Shown here: piece by piece, positions 6,917-17,808 of the stretch | How positions within the stretch are numbered: position 1 is the first letter of the stretch | Layout of the letters: each line of letters starts with the position of its first letter | DNA from: Verrucomicrobiales bacterium | GTDB taxonomy: Bacteria > Verrucomicrobiota > Verrucomicrobiia > Limisphaerales > CANJXF01 | NCBI GenBank assembly: GCA_947478865.1 | Contig: CANJXF010000020.1 | Coordinates: 1-64,000 of the forward strand | Reading direction: 5' to 3' | DNA length: 64,000 bases | The notes under the pieces: generated by a model | Database searches by the model: none | The model's input: only the letters and a program-made list of their open reading frames with translations | What the model was told of the DNA's origin: nothing | Translations under genes and position numbers: made by a program

Positions 6917-9355
6917 ATGACGAAGTTTCTGCTACGTTTTACCTGGCTAGGTTGCCTTTTGTTTTCGATTTCGACACTTGTCGCGCAAACTTCCCTGACT
7001 GTTTCTAAAGTTGAAATCGTTCACAAAGGACCGGCATCGGTCAGCGATGAATTGATTCGCGCCAACATTCGAGTCAAGGAAGGTGATCCCTTTCAAAGAG
7101 GGAGCGTAGATGATGACGTTAAGAATCTCTACGCGACGAAGTTATTTAATAACATTCAGGTTGCTGAGGAGATCACGGGCGACAAAATAAAACTGACCTA
7201 TGTAGTGCAGGGAAAGCTGCTGCTGACGGATATTAAATTCAGCGGCAACAAAGAATTCAGCAACCGCAAACTGCTCAAGAAGATTACTACGAAGGTTGGG
7301 CAGCAAATTGACGAGTACAAGCTGTTTTCCGACGCCCAGGAAATTCAAAAGAGCTATCAAAAATCGGGCTATCAGAAGACCACAGTTAAACCGGTGATCA
7401 GCTCCGATGAAAGTTCGGGTCGGGCTTCGGTCACGTTTGAAATCATTGAAGCGCCCAAGGTCCGAATTCAGGAAATCGAATTTGTGGGCGCGAATGCCTT
7501 TCCGCAGAAAAAGTTGCGCAAAGTTTTGAAGACCAAACGCAAGTGGATGTTTTCGTGGCTGACCGGCAGCGCGGTTCTCAAGGACGAACAGTTCGAGGAA
7601 GATAAAGCGAAGCTGATCGAATTTTATCAGAACGAAGGCTACATCGATTTTGAGATCAAGGATGTGCAGTTTGATTACGTCACGCCAACGAAGTTGAATA
7701 TCCGCTTCATCGTTTCGGAAGGAACTCGCTACAAAGTTGGCGACATTAAATTCAAAGGAAACGCACTTTTCCCAACGAACGAGATTTATAAAGGAATCGT
7801 TGTTGAAGGCCGCACGAAGAAAATGGAGATGACAGTTGGAAAAATCTTTACGCCGAAAGGTCTGAAAAACGATGTCGAAGCGATACAGGATTTCTACGGC
7901 GCCAAGGGATATATCGATACGCGGGTTGCCGCAGTTAAGAACGCCAACACCACGACGGGCACGATAGATTTGGTTTATGAACTCGTCGAAGGCAATAAAT
8001 CGTTCATCGAAAAAATTGAAATCAAAGGCAACGACAAGACCAAGGACAAGGTGCTGCGCCGCGAACTCTCGGTTTCGCCTGGCGAAGTTTATGACATGGT
8101 GCGGGTGAAATTGAGCCGCGAACGCTTGGAAGGATTGCGCTATTTCGAAAAAGTGGACACGCAATCTGAAGAAACTGACGTGCCGAATCGAAAGAATCTT
8201 GTGATTGGAGTTGAGGAAAAAAACACCGGCAACTTCACGCTGGGAGCTGGGCTAAGTTCCGTCGACAGCGTGGTTGGATTTGTTGAAGTTTCGCAGGAGA
8301 ATTTTGATTTGTTCAAACCGCCGACGTTTACGGGTGCCGGTCAGAAGTTTCGTTTGCGCGCGCAAGTCGGAACGCAACGTCAGGACTATCAACTGACGTT
8401 TATCGAACCTTGGTTCCTCGGCCGCAAACTCGCCTTTGGTGTTGATCTCTATCATCGCAATCTTGGTTATTTGAGCGATTTGTATGATGAGACGCACACG
8501 GGCGGTACGCTTAGTCTAACCAAGGCCTTAGGCAGTGAATTTTTGATTGGTCGCGTCGCTTACACGCTGGAAAGTGTTGACGTAAATATTGATAAGAATC
8601 GGCATCCGGACACGACTTATTCTACAAACACCATCACGACGGGGACTAACACCGTCACCACCGTCACCACCAACAAAGCCAATATCTCGCAGGATATTTA
8701 CGATGAAGGCGGTCAACGTCTGGTTTCCAAGTTTGGCAGCTCAATTGCGTATGACACCCGTAACAGCAATCTATTGCCTGAGCGTGGTCAGCGCACCGAA
8801 TTATCGGGCGAAATTGCCGGCGGACCGTTAGGCGGCGAAACTGATTTTTACAAGGTTGAATTGAAGAGCGCATGGTATTTTCCGGGCTTTCTTCCAGGCC
8901 ACATTCTCGAAGTCGTTGGGCAAACTGGATTCGTCAACCATTATGGAAACGGGGATCGTGGCCGCAGTCGTGTTCCAATCTTCGACCGGTGGTTTCTGGG
9001 CGGACTCTATTCACTGCGCGGTTACAAATATCGCGAGGTTGGTCCGCAGGACGAATTCGGCGAACCCCTCGGCGGCGATACTTATTGGTTCGGATCAGCG
9101 GAATACAGCGTTCCGATTATTGAACGATTGCGCTTCGCGATGTTCTATGACATTGGAAATGTTTACGCGGACGCTTTCAGTTTCGATCCGCAAGGACGGG
9201 GTTTTTACACTGATAACTGGGGTGTCGGCTTGAGAATCAACATCCCGATGTTGGGGCCTTTGCGTTTGGATTACGGATTCCCTTTGACGCATGATGCCAA
9301 CTTAAGTGACAAGGGACGGTTTAATTTCGGAGTTGGTTTTAACACTAGATTTTGA
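6917..9355 (+). CDS. bamA: Outer membrane protein assembly factor BamA
   Basis: Omp85-family insertase for outer-membrane beta-barrel proteins, 812 residues. A signal peptide (ends near LVAQ, residue 24) is followed by five POTRA-type repeats (about 25-430) and a 16-strand barrel. The barrel carries the typical RGYKYREVGP turn (residues about 705-715) and ends in Phe (FGVGFNTRF), the usual outer-membrane signal. A Thr/Asn-rich low-complexity insert at about residues 565-590 lies in a predicted surface loop. It is encoded by short repeats of GTCACCACC near 8655-8672. An skp-like gene begins six bases after the stop, a common arrangement. Confidence 0.96.
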   Translation: MTKFLLRFTWLGCLLFSISTLVAQTSLTVSKVEIVHKGPASVSDELIRANIRVKEGDPFQRGSVDDDVKNLYATKLFNNIQVAEEITGDKIKLTYVVQGKLLLTDIKFSGNKEFSNRKLLKKITTKVGQQIDEYKLFSDAQEIQKSYQKSGYQKTTVKPVISSDESSGRASVTFEIIEAPKVRIQEIEFVGANAFPQKKLRKVLKTKRKWMFSWLTGSAVLKDEQFEEDKAKLIEFYQNEGYIDFEIKDVQFDYVTPTKLNIRFIVSEGTRYKVGDIKFKGNALFPTNEIYKGIVVEGRTKKMEMTVGKIFTPKGLKNDVEAIQDFYGAKGYIDTRVAAVKNANTTTGTIDLVYELVEGNKSFIEKIEIKGNDKTKDKVLRRELSVSPGEVYDMVRVKLSRERLEGLRYFEKVDTQSEETDVPNRKNLVIGVEEKNTGNFTLGAGLSSVDSVVGFVEVSQENFDLFKPPTFTGAGQKFRLRAQVGTQRQDYQLTFIEPWFLGRKLAFGVDLYHRNLGYLSDLYDETHTGGTLSLTKALGSEFLIGRVAYTLESVDVNIDKNRHPDTTYSTNTITTGTNTVTTVTTNKANISQDIYDEGGQRLVSKFGSSIAYDTRNSNLLPERGQRTELSGEIAGGPLGGETDFYKVELKSAWYFPGFLPGHILEVVGQTGFVNHYGNGDRGRSRVPIFDRWFLGGLYSLRGYKYREVGPQDEFGEPLGGDTYWFGSAEYSVPIIERLRFAMFYDIGNVYADAFSFDPQGRGFYTDNWGVGLRINIPMLGPLRLDYGFPLTHDANLSDKGRFNFGVGFNTRF

Positions 9356-9361
9356 GCATTT

Positions 9362-9985
9362 ATGAAAATGAGATTCGGAAAAATATTATCAATTGCTGCG
9401 GCAGGTTTGCTGCTGGCTGGCAGCGCGCATGCCGAAACAAAAATTGGACTGATCGATTTGCGCAAAGTTTTCGATAACTATTATAAAACCAAGCAGGCAG
9501 ATTCGAATTTAAAGGACGAGGCTTCTGACCTTGAGAAGCAGCGTTTGGAAATGGTGGAGGATTTCAAAAAGGGTGAGGCTGAATGGAAGAAGCTTTTGGA
9601 CAAGGCCAATGATCAGGCGATCGTTGCGACCGAACGCGCCAATAGTAAACAGGCGGCTGAGGCCAAATTGCTGGAGTTGAAAAATATGGAGCAGGCGGTC
9701 TCCCAGTTTGAACGCAGCTCACGCGCTAAACTCGGGGAAAAGCAACGCCGAAAACGCGATGCCATCCTCCAGGAAATTCGCGATGTCGTGAATGCGAAGT
9801 CGAAAGTTGCCGGCTACACCATGGTTTTGGACAGCGCGGCGGGGAGTATCAATGACACGCCTGTGATCTTGTTCAACAACGGTGAGAATGACATGACGGA
9901 AATTGTTTTGAACCAGCTCAACGCCTCCGCGCCTCCACTTTCAAAGGTTGAACCAAAACCGGTCGCAACGCCGGAAAAGAAGTAA
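9362..9985 (+). CDS. OmpH/Skp-family periplasmic chaperone
   Basis: Periplasmic holdase of 207 residues that would guide unfolded outer-membrane proteins to BamA. The signal peptide ends at AHA (residue 24) and is followed by the conserved start of the mature protein (ETKIGLIDLRKVFDNYYKTK). A long charged coiled coil runs from about 45 to 135. The C-terminal tail is Pro/Lys-rich. The gene follows bamA after six bases and is closed by a strong terminator, so dnaB-bamA-skp may form one transcription unit. Confidence 0.9.
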   Translation: MKMRFGKILSIAAAGLLLAGSAHAETKIGLIDLRKVFDNYYKTKQADSNLKDEASDLEKQRLEMVEDFKKGEAEWKKLLDKANDQAIVATERANSKQAAEAKLLELKNMEQAVSQFERSSRAKLGEKQRRKRDAILQEIRDVVNAKSKVAGYTMVLDSAAGSINDTPVILFNNGENDMTEIVLNQLNASAPPLSKVEPKPVATPEKK

Positions 9986-10005
9986 GACTCATCGATACTT
10001 TTTCG

Positions 10006-10040
10006 AAAACGCAATCTCATCACGAGATTGCGTTTTTTTT
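10006..10040 (+). terminator. Rho-independent terminator after the skp-like gene
   Basis: A perfect 13-base stem (AAAACGCAATCTC at 10006-10018 with GAGATTGCGTTTT at 10024-10036) with a five-base loop runs into a T tract ending at 10040. It lies 20 bases after the skp-like stop codon and separates this block from clpB. Confidence 0.92.
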
Positions 10041-10150
10041 GTTCAGTCAGTTCTTTTAGATTCAAACAACGCGAAGAGGTGGTGTGACTTTGGCAATTTT
10101 GGTTAAATCGATCGCCTTGACGAAAGGTGGGAGACGCTTATTGATTAATT

Positions 10151-12757
10151 ATGCAATTTGATCGCTTAACCATCAAGGCTCAGGAGGCAGTTCAAGCGGC
10201 GCAACAGATTGCTCATCGCCATTCTCACCAGGAAGTCGATGGGGAACATTTGCTCGCCGCTTTGCTTGAACAAGCCGACGGACTCATTCCATCGCTTCTG
10301 GAAAAACTCGGGGTTTCGCACGACAAAGTTGCGGCTGATCTCGCAAAGGAACTTGCCCGCCGGGTCAAAGTGCAGGGGACGAGTTCGTCGGACGTCTATT
10401 CCAGTCCCGCGCTAAGGAAAACCTTTGACGCCGCGGAGAAAGAGGCGGCGAAACTTAAAGACGACTACATTAGCGTCGAACATTTATTTCTGGGATTGAT
10501 GGACGAAGGCGGGGCTTCTCTCAAAAAGATTTTTCAGGCAAATGGATTGCGACGGGATGCCGTTTTGCAAGCGCTTGCTGATTTGCGCGGGAACCAGCGG
10601 GTCACGGATCAAAATCCGGAGGATAAATTTCAGGCTCTAGAGAAATACGGGCGCGATCTTACCGCGCTGGCGCGGGCTGGAAAGATTGATCCAGTCATTG
10701 GTCGCGATGACGAAATTCGCCGCGTGATGCAAGTGCTTACGAGGCGGACGAAAAATAATCCGGTGCTGATTGGTGAACCTGGCGTTGGCAAGACAGCAAT
10801 TGCCGAAGGTCTCGCCCGGCGCATCATCAGCGGTGATGTTCCTGAAACGTTGAAAAACAAGAAATTGGTCGCGATGGATTTGAGCGCGATGATTGCCGGC
10901 GCGAAATATCGCGGCGAATTCGAAGATCGCCTCAAAGCGTTCCTGAAAGAAATCACGTCGAGCGAAGGCCGCATTATTCTATTCATCGACGAGTTGCACA
11001 CATTAGTTGGCGCGGGGGCGGCAGAAGGCGCAGCCGACGCAGCGAATATGTTGAAGCCGCAATTGGCGCGAGGCGAACTCCGTTGCATTGGCGCGACAAC
11101 GCTGGATGAATATCGCAAACATATTGAAAAGGATCCCGCGCTGGAGCGCCGTTTCCAGCCGGTGTTCGTCGAGGAGCCGAGCGTCGAGGCGACCGTCGCG
11201 ATTTTGCGTGGCTTAAAGGAGCGCTATGAAGTTCATCACGGGATTCGCATTCAGGATGCAGCGCTCGTCGCGGCAGCTACTCTTTCACAGCGCTATATCA
11301 CCGATCGTTTTTTACCCGATAAAGCAGTGGATTTAATGGACGAGGCGGCGTCGCGGTTGCGTATGGAGTTGGATTCAATGCCAACCGAAATCGACAAGCT
11401 CGAGCGCCAGATCATGCAGTTGGAGATCGAGCAGGCCGCTTTAAGAAAAGAAAAGGACGATGCCTCGCGCGAGCGGCTAAACAAATTGGAAAAAGAGTTG
11501 GCTGATCTCAAGGAGAAATCCAAGCAACTCAAGGCGCAGTGGCAGAATGAAAAGGCGGCGATCAACGCTGCGAGCATTCTCAACAGTCAATTAGAAGAGG
11601 CGAAGACCGACGCCGAGAAGGCGCAACGTGCCGGTGACCTGAATACGGCGGCACAAATTCAATATGGGCGCATTCCTGAGTTGCAGCGAAAAATTGCCGC
11701 GGCCCAGACTGAGTTGCATAACAAACCGCAAGGCAATCGACTGCTCAATGAAGAGGTGACGGAGGAGGATATTGCGCAAGTGGTTTCGTCCTGGACGGGA
11801 ATTCCCGTGAGCCGGATGTTGGAAGGCGAACGACAAAAGTTGGTCAAAATGGAGGAGCGCCTTCAGCAGCGTGTCATCGGTCAGAAGGAAGGGATTCACG
11901 CTGCGGCTAATGCGGTGCGACGCGCGCGCAGTGGTTTGCAAGATCCTAATCGACCGATCGGCTCATTTATTTTCATGGGACCAACTGGTGTGGGCAAAAC
12001 CGAGCTCGCTCGTGCGCTGGCTGAGTTTCTTTTCGACGATGAGAATGCCATTGTTCGCATCGACATGAGCGAATACATGGAAAAACACAGCGTCGCCCGG
12101 CTCATTGGCGCGCCACCCGGATATGTGGGATACGAGGAAGGCGGGCAACTTAGTGAAGCGATTCGTCGTCGTCCTTACAGCGTAGTTTTATTTGATGAGA
12201 TCGAGAAGGCGCACCACGATGTTTTTAATATTTTGCTCCAGGTGCTCGACGATGGACGGCTCACCGATGGGCAGGGGCGTACGGTCGATTTTCGGAACTC
12301 GATCATCATCATGACCAGCAACATTGGCTCGCCGATCATTCAGGAATTTTTTGAGTCGGGCAAAATGACTCCGAAGCAGCACGCGGAAATGGAGGAGATG
12401 GTTAAAGCCGAGCTGAAGAAACATTTTCGCCCGGAGTTCCTAAATCGTGTCGATGACATCATCATTTTTCACAGCCTCGACGAGAAGCAATTGGCGCAAA
12501 TCGTGGAGGTTCAATTGAAACGATTAGAAAAACGTTTATCACAACAGCAGTTGCAGTTGGATTTTGACGAGGGTGCCAAACGGCTTTTATCGAGGGAAGG
12601 ATTCGATCCGCAATTCGGCGCACGCCCGCTCAAGCGCGCGATTCAGGAGCTGGTCCTCGACCCGCTTTCCATCAAATTGCTGGACGGTGAATTCAAGCCG
12701 GGTGACCACATCGGCGTGACTGCGGATCATGATGAGCTGATTTTCGAGAAAAAATAG
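10151..12757 (+). CDS. clpB: ATP-dependent disaggregase ClpB
   Basis: Hsp100 chaperone that pulls proteins out of aggregates together with DnaK, 868 residues. It has the N domain (about 1-145), AAA module 1 with Walker A GEPGVGKT at 208-215, the long coiled-coil M domain (about 400-530) that separates ClpB from ClpA and ClpC, and AAA module 2 with Walker A GPTGVGKT at 610-617. No ClpP-binding loop is needed or seen. There is no CIRCE-like inverted repeat in the 110 bases upstream. A purine-rich AAAGGTGGGA at about 10124-10133 lies rather far from the ATG. Confidence 0.97.
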   Translation: MQFDRLTIKAQEAVQAAQQIAHRHSHQEVDGEHLLAALLEQADGLIPSLLEKLGVSHDKVAADLAKELARRVKVQGTSSSDVYSSPALRKTFDAAEKEAAKLKDDYISVEHLFLGLMDEGGASLKKIFQANGLRRDAVLQALADLRGNQRVTDQNPEDKFQALEKYGRDLTALARAGKIDPVIGRDDEIRRVMQVLTRRTKNNPVLIGEPGVGKTAIAEGLARRIISGDVPETLKNKKLVAMDLSAMIAGAKYRGEFEDRLKAFLKEITSSEGRIILFIDELHTLVGAGAAEGAADAANMLKPQLARGELRCIGATTLDEYRKHIEKDPALERRFQPVFVEEPSVEATVAILRGLKERYEVHHGIRIQDAALVAAATLSQRYITDRFLPDKAVDLMDEAASRLRMELDSMPTEIDKLERQIMQLEIEQAALRKEKDDASRERLNKLEKELADLKEKSKQLKAQWQNEKAAINAASILNSQLEEAKTDAEKAQRAGDLNTAAQIQYGRIPELQRKIAAAQTELHNKPQGNRLLNEEVTEEDIAQVVSSWTGIPVSRMLEGERQKLVKMEERLQQRVIGQKEGIHAAANAVRRARSGLQDPNRPIGSFIFMGPTGVGKTELARALAEFLFDDENAIVRIDMSEYMEKHSVARLIGAPPGYVGYEEGGQLSEAIRRRPYSVVLFDEIEKAHHDVFNILLQVLDDGRLTDGQGRTVDFRNSIIIMTSNIGSPIIQEFFESGKMTPKQHAEMEEMVKAELKKHFRPEFLNRVDDIIIFHSLDEKQLAQIVEVQLKRLEKRLSQQQLQLDFDEGAKRLLSREGFDPQFGARPLKRAIQELVLDPLSIKLLDGEFKPGDHIGVTADHDELIFEKK

Positions 12758-12786
12758 AAATCGTCTCGTCCGTGTTCCGCCGCGGG

Positions 12787-13056
12787 TCAACAAGGTTGGT
12801 GGCCCCAGTCTGTTTCTTTGAGGTGCTCTTCGTAGAGGGCTAGTTGTTCTTCGGGCGTCAACTTTCTTTCGATTGGAGAGTTATTTGAAGCGGCAGCATT
12901 TGCTTCAGCAAGTGGCGATTCGCATACGGACTCAACTTTTTTGCCTGGAAATTCCTCGCTCTTTAATGATGTATTCGGATGCTCCATTTCTTGGCCATCC
13001 AATCGGTTCTGACAATCGTGGTCAATCACATTTTTTTCTAATTGAGTTAGTGTCAC
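12787..13056 (-). CDS. Small conserved-looking protein with WGHQPC tail
   Basis: 89 residues from a GTG at 13056; an internal ATG (MEHPNTS) would give a shorter form. The N-terminal two thirds look disordered and polar. The C-terminal end, LTPEEQLALYEEHLKETDWG followed by HQPC, forms a short helix and a sharply ending motif of the kind seen in conserved small proteins. I believe similar tails occur in other Verrucomicrobia, but this is from memory and unverified. No membrane segment or signal peptide is present. It converges on clpB with a 29-base gap. Function unknown. Confidence 0.55.
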   Translation of the reverse strand: MTLTQLEKNVIDHDCQNRLDGQEMEHPNTSLKSEEFPGKKVESVCESPLAEANAAASNNSPIERKLTPEEQLALYEEHLKETDWGHQPC

Positions 13057-13538
13057 GCCTCTTCAAGTCGGGGATCAAGGATCCCCATTTCTCCCCGTCG
13101 AATCCTGTAGTTCATGACACCTTCCGCGTGTTAATCGCCGAGGGGAACTCGATCGACTGAGCGAGGTAAAGGGAAAGCCACAGAATGTAAATCCCGTAGA
13201 AGGCTGGAAGTGCCCGACCTTTCGCGCCAGGCATCCTATGAAAGCTAGAGAGTTGAAAATCTCTAATTTTAAAATCAGAGACCGAATTTTGTAGGAGGCG
13301 TTCTCGAATTGGGGTGAAATCAACCATTTGATATTTCGTCGAAGCGACTTATCTTTTTTCAAAAATAAAGGGTTGCGCCACAGGTGGTTTGCACCTATTA
13401 GTAACCCGTCGAAGGTCAAACCGCAGCACGTAGTAAATCAAAATTCGTTGTCATTGCAGGCGGTTCCCCAATTCAAAATTCTTTAATCTTTTAGGGATTT
13501 TTCGTGGAAAAAGACCTTTCGATACGCACAAAAAATAT
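13057..13538. other. 480-base gap upstream of rho, probable leader region
   Basis: No convincing gene. Two short minus-strand frames exist (13075-13419 and 13112-13327); the second ends in a hydrophobic stretch but has no recognisable start signal or family. On the plus strand there is a small hairpin AGGTG-GTTTG-CACCT at 13382-13396, and TTTTTC-GTG-GAAAAA at 13498-13512, 26 bases before the rho start. A long leader would fit autogenous control of rho by attenuation as known in E. coli, but nothing here proves it. Confidence 0.4.
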
Positions 13539-14663
<1,125 letters not shown>

Positions 14664-14678
14664 GTTTGCTCTCCGCTT

Positions 14679-15710
14679 ATGTCCGCCGAACGCCCTAGTC
14701 GTTCCGGGAAATCGCGGCAAAATACCGAGCGCATGGCTCTTTCCCGTCCGCCTTTGGAGCGGATGATGAAGATTCACCAGGCGATTCAATCTGGGAATTT
14801 CCCCAATGCCACCGGCCTGGCGGGTGAACTGGAAGTGAGCACCAAGTCTATTCATCGCGATTTGGAGTTCATGCGCGACCGCCTGGATCTTCCGATTGAA
14901 TACAAAAAACCTCGCAACGGCTACTTTTACACCCAGGAAGTGAATGCCTTTCCGACGTTGCAAATAACGGAAGGCGAATTGTTCGCGTTGTTGGTCGCGG
15001 AGAAATCGTTGCAACAATATCGCGGCACAACCTTTGAGAAACCGTTGATCAGCGCTTTTAAGAAAATGGCGAATTCGCTGCCCGATACTGTTTCGCTCAA
15101 CCTTGCTGAGTGGGAGCAGACGATTTCTTTCCGCACCAGTGCAGAGCCGATTTTGAACCTGGAGATTTTTGATGCGCTGGCCAAAGCGACCTCGCAACGG
15201 CAACAGCTCAAGCTTGCCTACCGCAAACCCGGAAAAAAGGAAGCCGAGTCACGTTTGGTCGACCCGTATCATCTCGCCAACATCAATGGCGAATGGTTTC
15301 TCTTTGCCTATGATCATGGGCGCAAAGACATCCGCACGTTTGTTCCGGCGCGGGTCCATGCGCTCGAGAAAACGGGGATAACGTTTGCTCGCTCCGGGAA
15401 GTTCTCACTCGAAAAACGTTTGCGCGACAGTTTTGGAGTTTACTCAGCCGATGGCGATTTCAATGTGGTGATTCGTTTCAACGAGAAGATTGCCGATTAT
15501 ATTCGTGAAAAAAGATGGCATGAATCGCAGCAGCTCACGGAAAGGAAGGATGGCTCAGTTGATTTGCGTTTGACGCTATCCAGCCTCGCGGAAATTGAAC
15601 GATGGATTTTAGGTTGGGGTGGTGACGCCATCGCCCTGCAACCGCCTGAATTGGTTCGGGCAATTCAAAGCGCTGCTAAAAAAATATTGAGCGGGAAGAT
15701 GTCGAAGTAG
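14679..15710 (+). CDS. HTH-WYL domain transcriptional regulator
   Basis: 343 residues. The N-terminal DeoR-like winged helix (about 28-85: IHQAIQSGNFPNATGLAGEL, then STKSIHRDLEFMRD) precedes a WYL domain (about 175-255: VDPYHLANINGEWFLFAYDH) and a C-terminal WCX-like region (about 260-335). WYL proteins bind nucleic-acid or nucleotide ligands and control DNA-damage, phage-defence and other operons. No defence genes are found around this one. It probably shares a transcript with rho. Targets unknown. Confidence 0.9.
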   Translation: MSAERPSRSGKSRQNTERMALSRPPLERMMKIHQAIQSGNFPNATGLAGELEVSTKSIHRDLEFMRDRLDLPIEYKKPRNGYFYTQEVNAFPTLQITEGELFALLVAEKSLQQYRGTTFEKPLISAFKKMANSLPDTVSLNLAEWEQTISFRTSAEPILNLEIFDALAKATSQRQQLKLAYRKPGKKEAESRLVDPYHLANINGEWFLFAYDHGRKDIRTFVPARVHALEKTGITFARSGKFSLEKRLRDSFGVYSADGDFNVVIRFNEKIADYIREKRWHESQQLTERKDGSVDLRLTLSSLAEIERWILGWGGDAIALQPPELVRAIQSAAKKILSGKMSK

Positions 15711-15843
15711 GCGCTGCGTGATGCTGCTCTTTGCGCATAAATGAAGCTCTCCTTCAACTTCTTGAAGCGCCTTAAAGTTAAGAGTGACAGGAAGGTGGAA
15801 TTGGACCCGAAAGTTCTTAAAGATTTTTATTTTCCGGGAAAGA

Positions 15844-17235
15844 TCACGCAACCGGGATCTTTTCCGCCAATTCTTCGGCCGGGTAGGTCCAGATTTCCGC
15901 AAGCGTTGGATGGTAATGCGGCATGGAGGCCAACTCATGCACGGTCATGTTTTTGTGCATGGCGGCAATGATTTCATGGATCAACTCCCCGCCGTTTGGC
16001 CCGATGCAACCGCCGCCAAGCAGTTCTCCGGTTTCTGGACTGGCAAGGAGTTTGACGAACCCATCCGTTGCATCCATTAGCAACGACTTCCCATGGTCGT
16101 TGAACGGGTAGGTGGCGACAAGGTATGGGATACATTTGGCGCGGGCTTCCTGTTCGGTCAGTCCCACTGTGGCCAATTGGGGGTCCGTAAATACAACGCT
16201 GGTAATAAGGCGATAATCGATCGTTTTTTTCTTATGCGGATGAGCGATGTTATGCGCGGCGATTTCTCCTTGTTGAATGGCAATGTGAACAATTTCATAG
16301 GGCCCAGTGCAATCGCCTGCCGCGTAGATATGCGGCACCGTAGTTTGCATTTGCGGATTGGTAATGATACGTCCGTAGTCGGTTGCCACTCCTATGCCTT
16401 CAAGATTCAAGCGAGCCGTATTAGGGATTCTACCAAGACCAAAAAAGATTTCTTCGGCTGACACTTTGCGAGGGTGATGATCTTGCTGGAAGGTGACTCC
16501 TTTTAGTTTCCCATCGGTGTAAGCGTCGAGTAACCGGGTATCGCTGAAAACCTTCATGCCTTCACGCTGAAAAACTTTCGCCAGCTCGATCCCGGCGTCG
16601 CTGTCAAAATCCCGCACGAGATGCTCGCTTCGTTGGACCAGCGTAACCTCGACATCCATGCGCTGAAAGAATTGCGCGAATTCCACCGCCACGGCGCCAC
16701 CCCCCAGGACAATCAACGACTTGGGCAAACGAGTCAGCTCCAGTGCATCATCGCTGTCGATGAACCCGACCTCGTTGAGGTGGGGCAAAGGTGATGGAGC
16801 AATACTGGAACCTGTGCTGAGCACAAAATGTTTTGCCGTGAAGGATTGGCCTGTATCCAGCGACAGAGAGTGAGGATCGGTGAAGCGCGCGTTGGCTCGA
16901 ATAAATTGAAATTTGCCACCACTGAGTTGTTGCTGCCGATAATTGGCGAACTCCCGGATCACCTGATCTTTGCGCGCCATGACTTTTGTAAAATCGAATT
17001 CTGCCTTCGCAATCTGCAAACCCCAAGTCGATGCCTTTCGGCAAAGGTGCAGTACGTCCGCGGCATGGAGAAGAGCTTTAGTCGGCATGCATCCGCGCAA
17101 GATGCAGAGCCCACCGACTTCGTTGCCGCCTTCAACAACGGCCACTTTTAAACCGGACGCTGCGGCAGTCCGTGCTGCCGCATAGCCGCCGCTCCCGCCG
17201 CCCACCACCGCCAGATCGTAATCAAATTGTTTCAC
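15844..17235 (-). CDS. Dihydrolipoamide dehydrogenase-like flavoprotein
   Basis: Class I pyridine nucleotide-disulfide oxidoreductase of 463 residues. The FAD site is GGGSGGYAAARTAA near residue 12, the redox-active pair is Cys44/Cys49 (GGLCILRGC), the NAD(P) site is LGGGAVAVEFAQFF, and the C-terminal catalytic dyad is His442/Glu447 (HPTLAEIW). These residues fit dihydrolipoamide dehydrogenase. Mercuric reductase-like and soluble transhydrogenase-like members are close, and no E1/E2 genes of a 2-oxoacid complex are nearby, so the exact substrate is uncertain. It stands alone, converging on the WYL gene across 133 bases. Confidence 0.85.
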   Translation of the reverse strand: MKQFDYDLAVVGGGSGGYAAARTAAASGLKVAVVEGGNEVGGLCILRGCMPTKALLHAADVLHLCRKASTWGLQIAKAEFDFTKVMARKDQVIREFANYRQQQLSGGKFQFIRANARFTDPHSLSLDTGQSFTAKHFVLSTGSSIAPSPLPHLNEVGFIDSDDALELTRLPKSLIVLGGGAVAVEFAQFFQRMDVEVTLVQRSEHLVRDFDSDAGIELAKVFQREGMKVFSDTRLLDAYTDGKLKGVTFQQDHHPRKVSAEEIFFGLGRIPNTARLNLEGIGVATDYGRIITNPQMQTTVPHIYAAGDCTGPYEIVHIAIQQGEIAAHNIAHPHKKKTIDYRLITSVVFTDPQLATVGLTEQEARAKCIPYLVATYPFNDHGKSLLMDATDGFVKLLASPETGELLGGGCIGPNGGELIHEIIAAMHKNMTVHELASMPHYHPTLAEIWTYPAEELAEKIPVA

Positions 17236-17349
17236 CGTTCAAAGATGGAATCATGCGGCAAAGATTCAATGATGATTCGTCTGAAATCCAAAGATTTTTT
17301 TTGGTTCGACCGCTTCTGAGAGCAATGTCAATCCAGCGGGAAAACCTGG

Positions 17350-17808
17350 TCAACGCGTATGTGTGAGCTGGTCACTCGCGTAACGCCCCATTAACTCCGC
17401 TTCCTCAAGAATATGTCCGCTCATCTGTTTTTCAACGTTATCCCTGCGCGCACCGCGAACCGATGCCAGAACGGTGTCGAGTGCATAAAGCCGGAAGAAG
17501 TAGCGGTGCTCGCCCGAGGGTGGCTGCGGACCACCATATCGCACTTCGCCCCAATCATTGCGTCCCTGGGTGGCCATGACGGGGGGAGAATTCTCACGAA
17601 TTTCGCTCGTCTTTGGATTGATGTTGAACAGAACCCAATGGGTAAATATGCCGCCCGGCGCGTCGGGATCATCTACGATCAAGACAAGGCTTTTGGCGTC
17701 CTCGGGAACCCCTTCGATATGGAGGGGTGGGCTTTTATCCTCGCCATCGCGTGTGTAGCGCCGGGGTAGGTTTCCTCCTGCGGCAAATTCTGGGCTGGTG
17801 ATTTTCAT
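17350..17808 (-). CDS. YbhB/YbcL-type PEBP (Raf kinase inhibitor-like) protein
   Basis: 152 residues, full length for the bacterial phosphatidylethanolamine-binding protein family. The ligand pocket motifs are present: SLVLIVDDPDAPGGIFTHWV at about 40-59, YGGPQPPSGEHRYFFRLYAL near the middle, and the C-terminal helix with GHILEEAELMGRY. It has no signal peptide, so it is probably cytoplasmic. The role of bacterial PEBPs is poorly known. It opens a stress-protein neighbourhood (DUF2934, universal stress proteins). Confidence 0.92.
   Translation of the reverse strand: MKITSPEFAAGGNLPRRYTRDGEDKSPPLHIEGVPEDAKSLVLIVDDPDAPGGIFTHWVLFNINPKTSEIRENSPPVMATQGRNDWGEVRYGGPQPPSGEHRYFFRLYALDTVLASVRGARRDNVEKQMSGHILEEAELMGRYASDQLTHTR

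Noticed and set aside
7142-8164. 340-codon minus-strand frame inside bamA
   Set aside because: It is antisense to POTRA coding sequence, biased to Phe and Leu as expected from the opposite strand of Lys/Glu-rich codons, and has no family resemblance.
13112-13327. 71-codon minus-strand frame before rho
   Set aside because: It has a hydrophobic stretch, but no ribosome binding site and no recognised family, so not listed as a gene.
14679-15710. WYL regulator as a marker of a phage-defence island
   Set aside because: WYL proteins can control defence systems, but the neighbours are rho and a flavoprotein, with no restriction, nuclease or toxin genes.
15741-15971. 76-codon plus-strand frame after the WYL gene
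   Set aside because: Its second half is antisense to the dihydrolipoamide dehydrogenase-like gene and the first half has no support.
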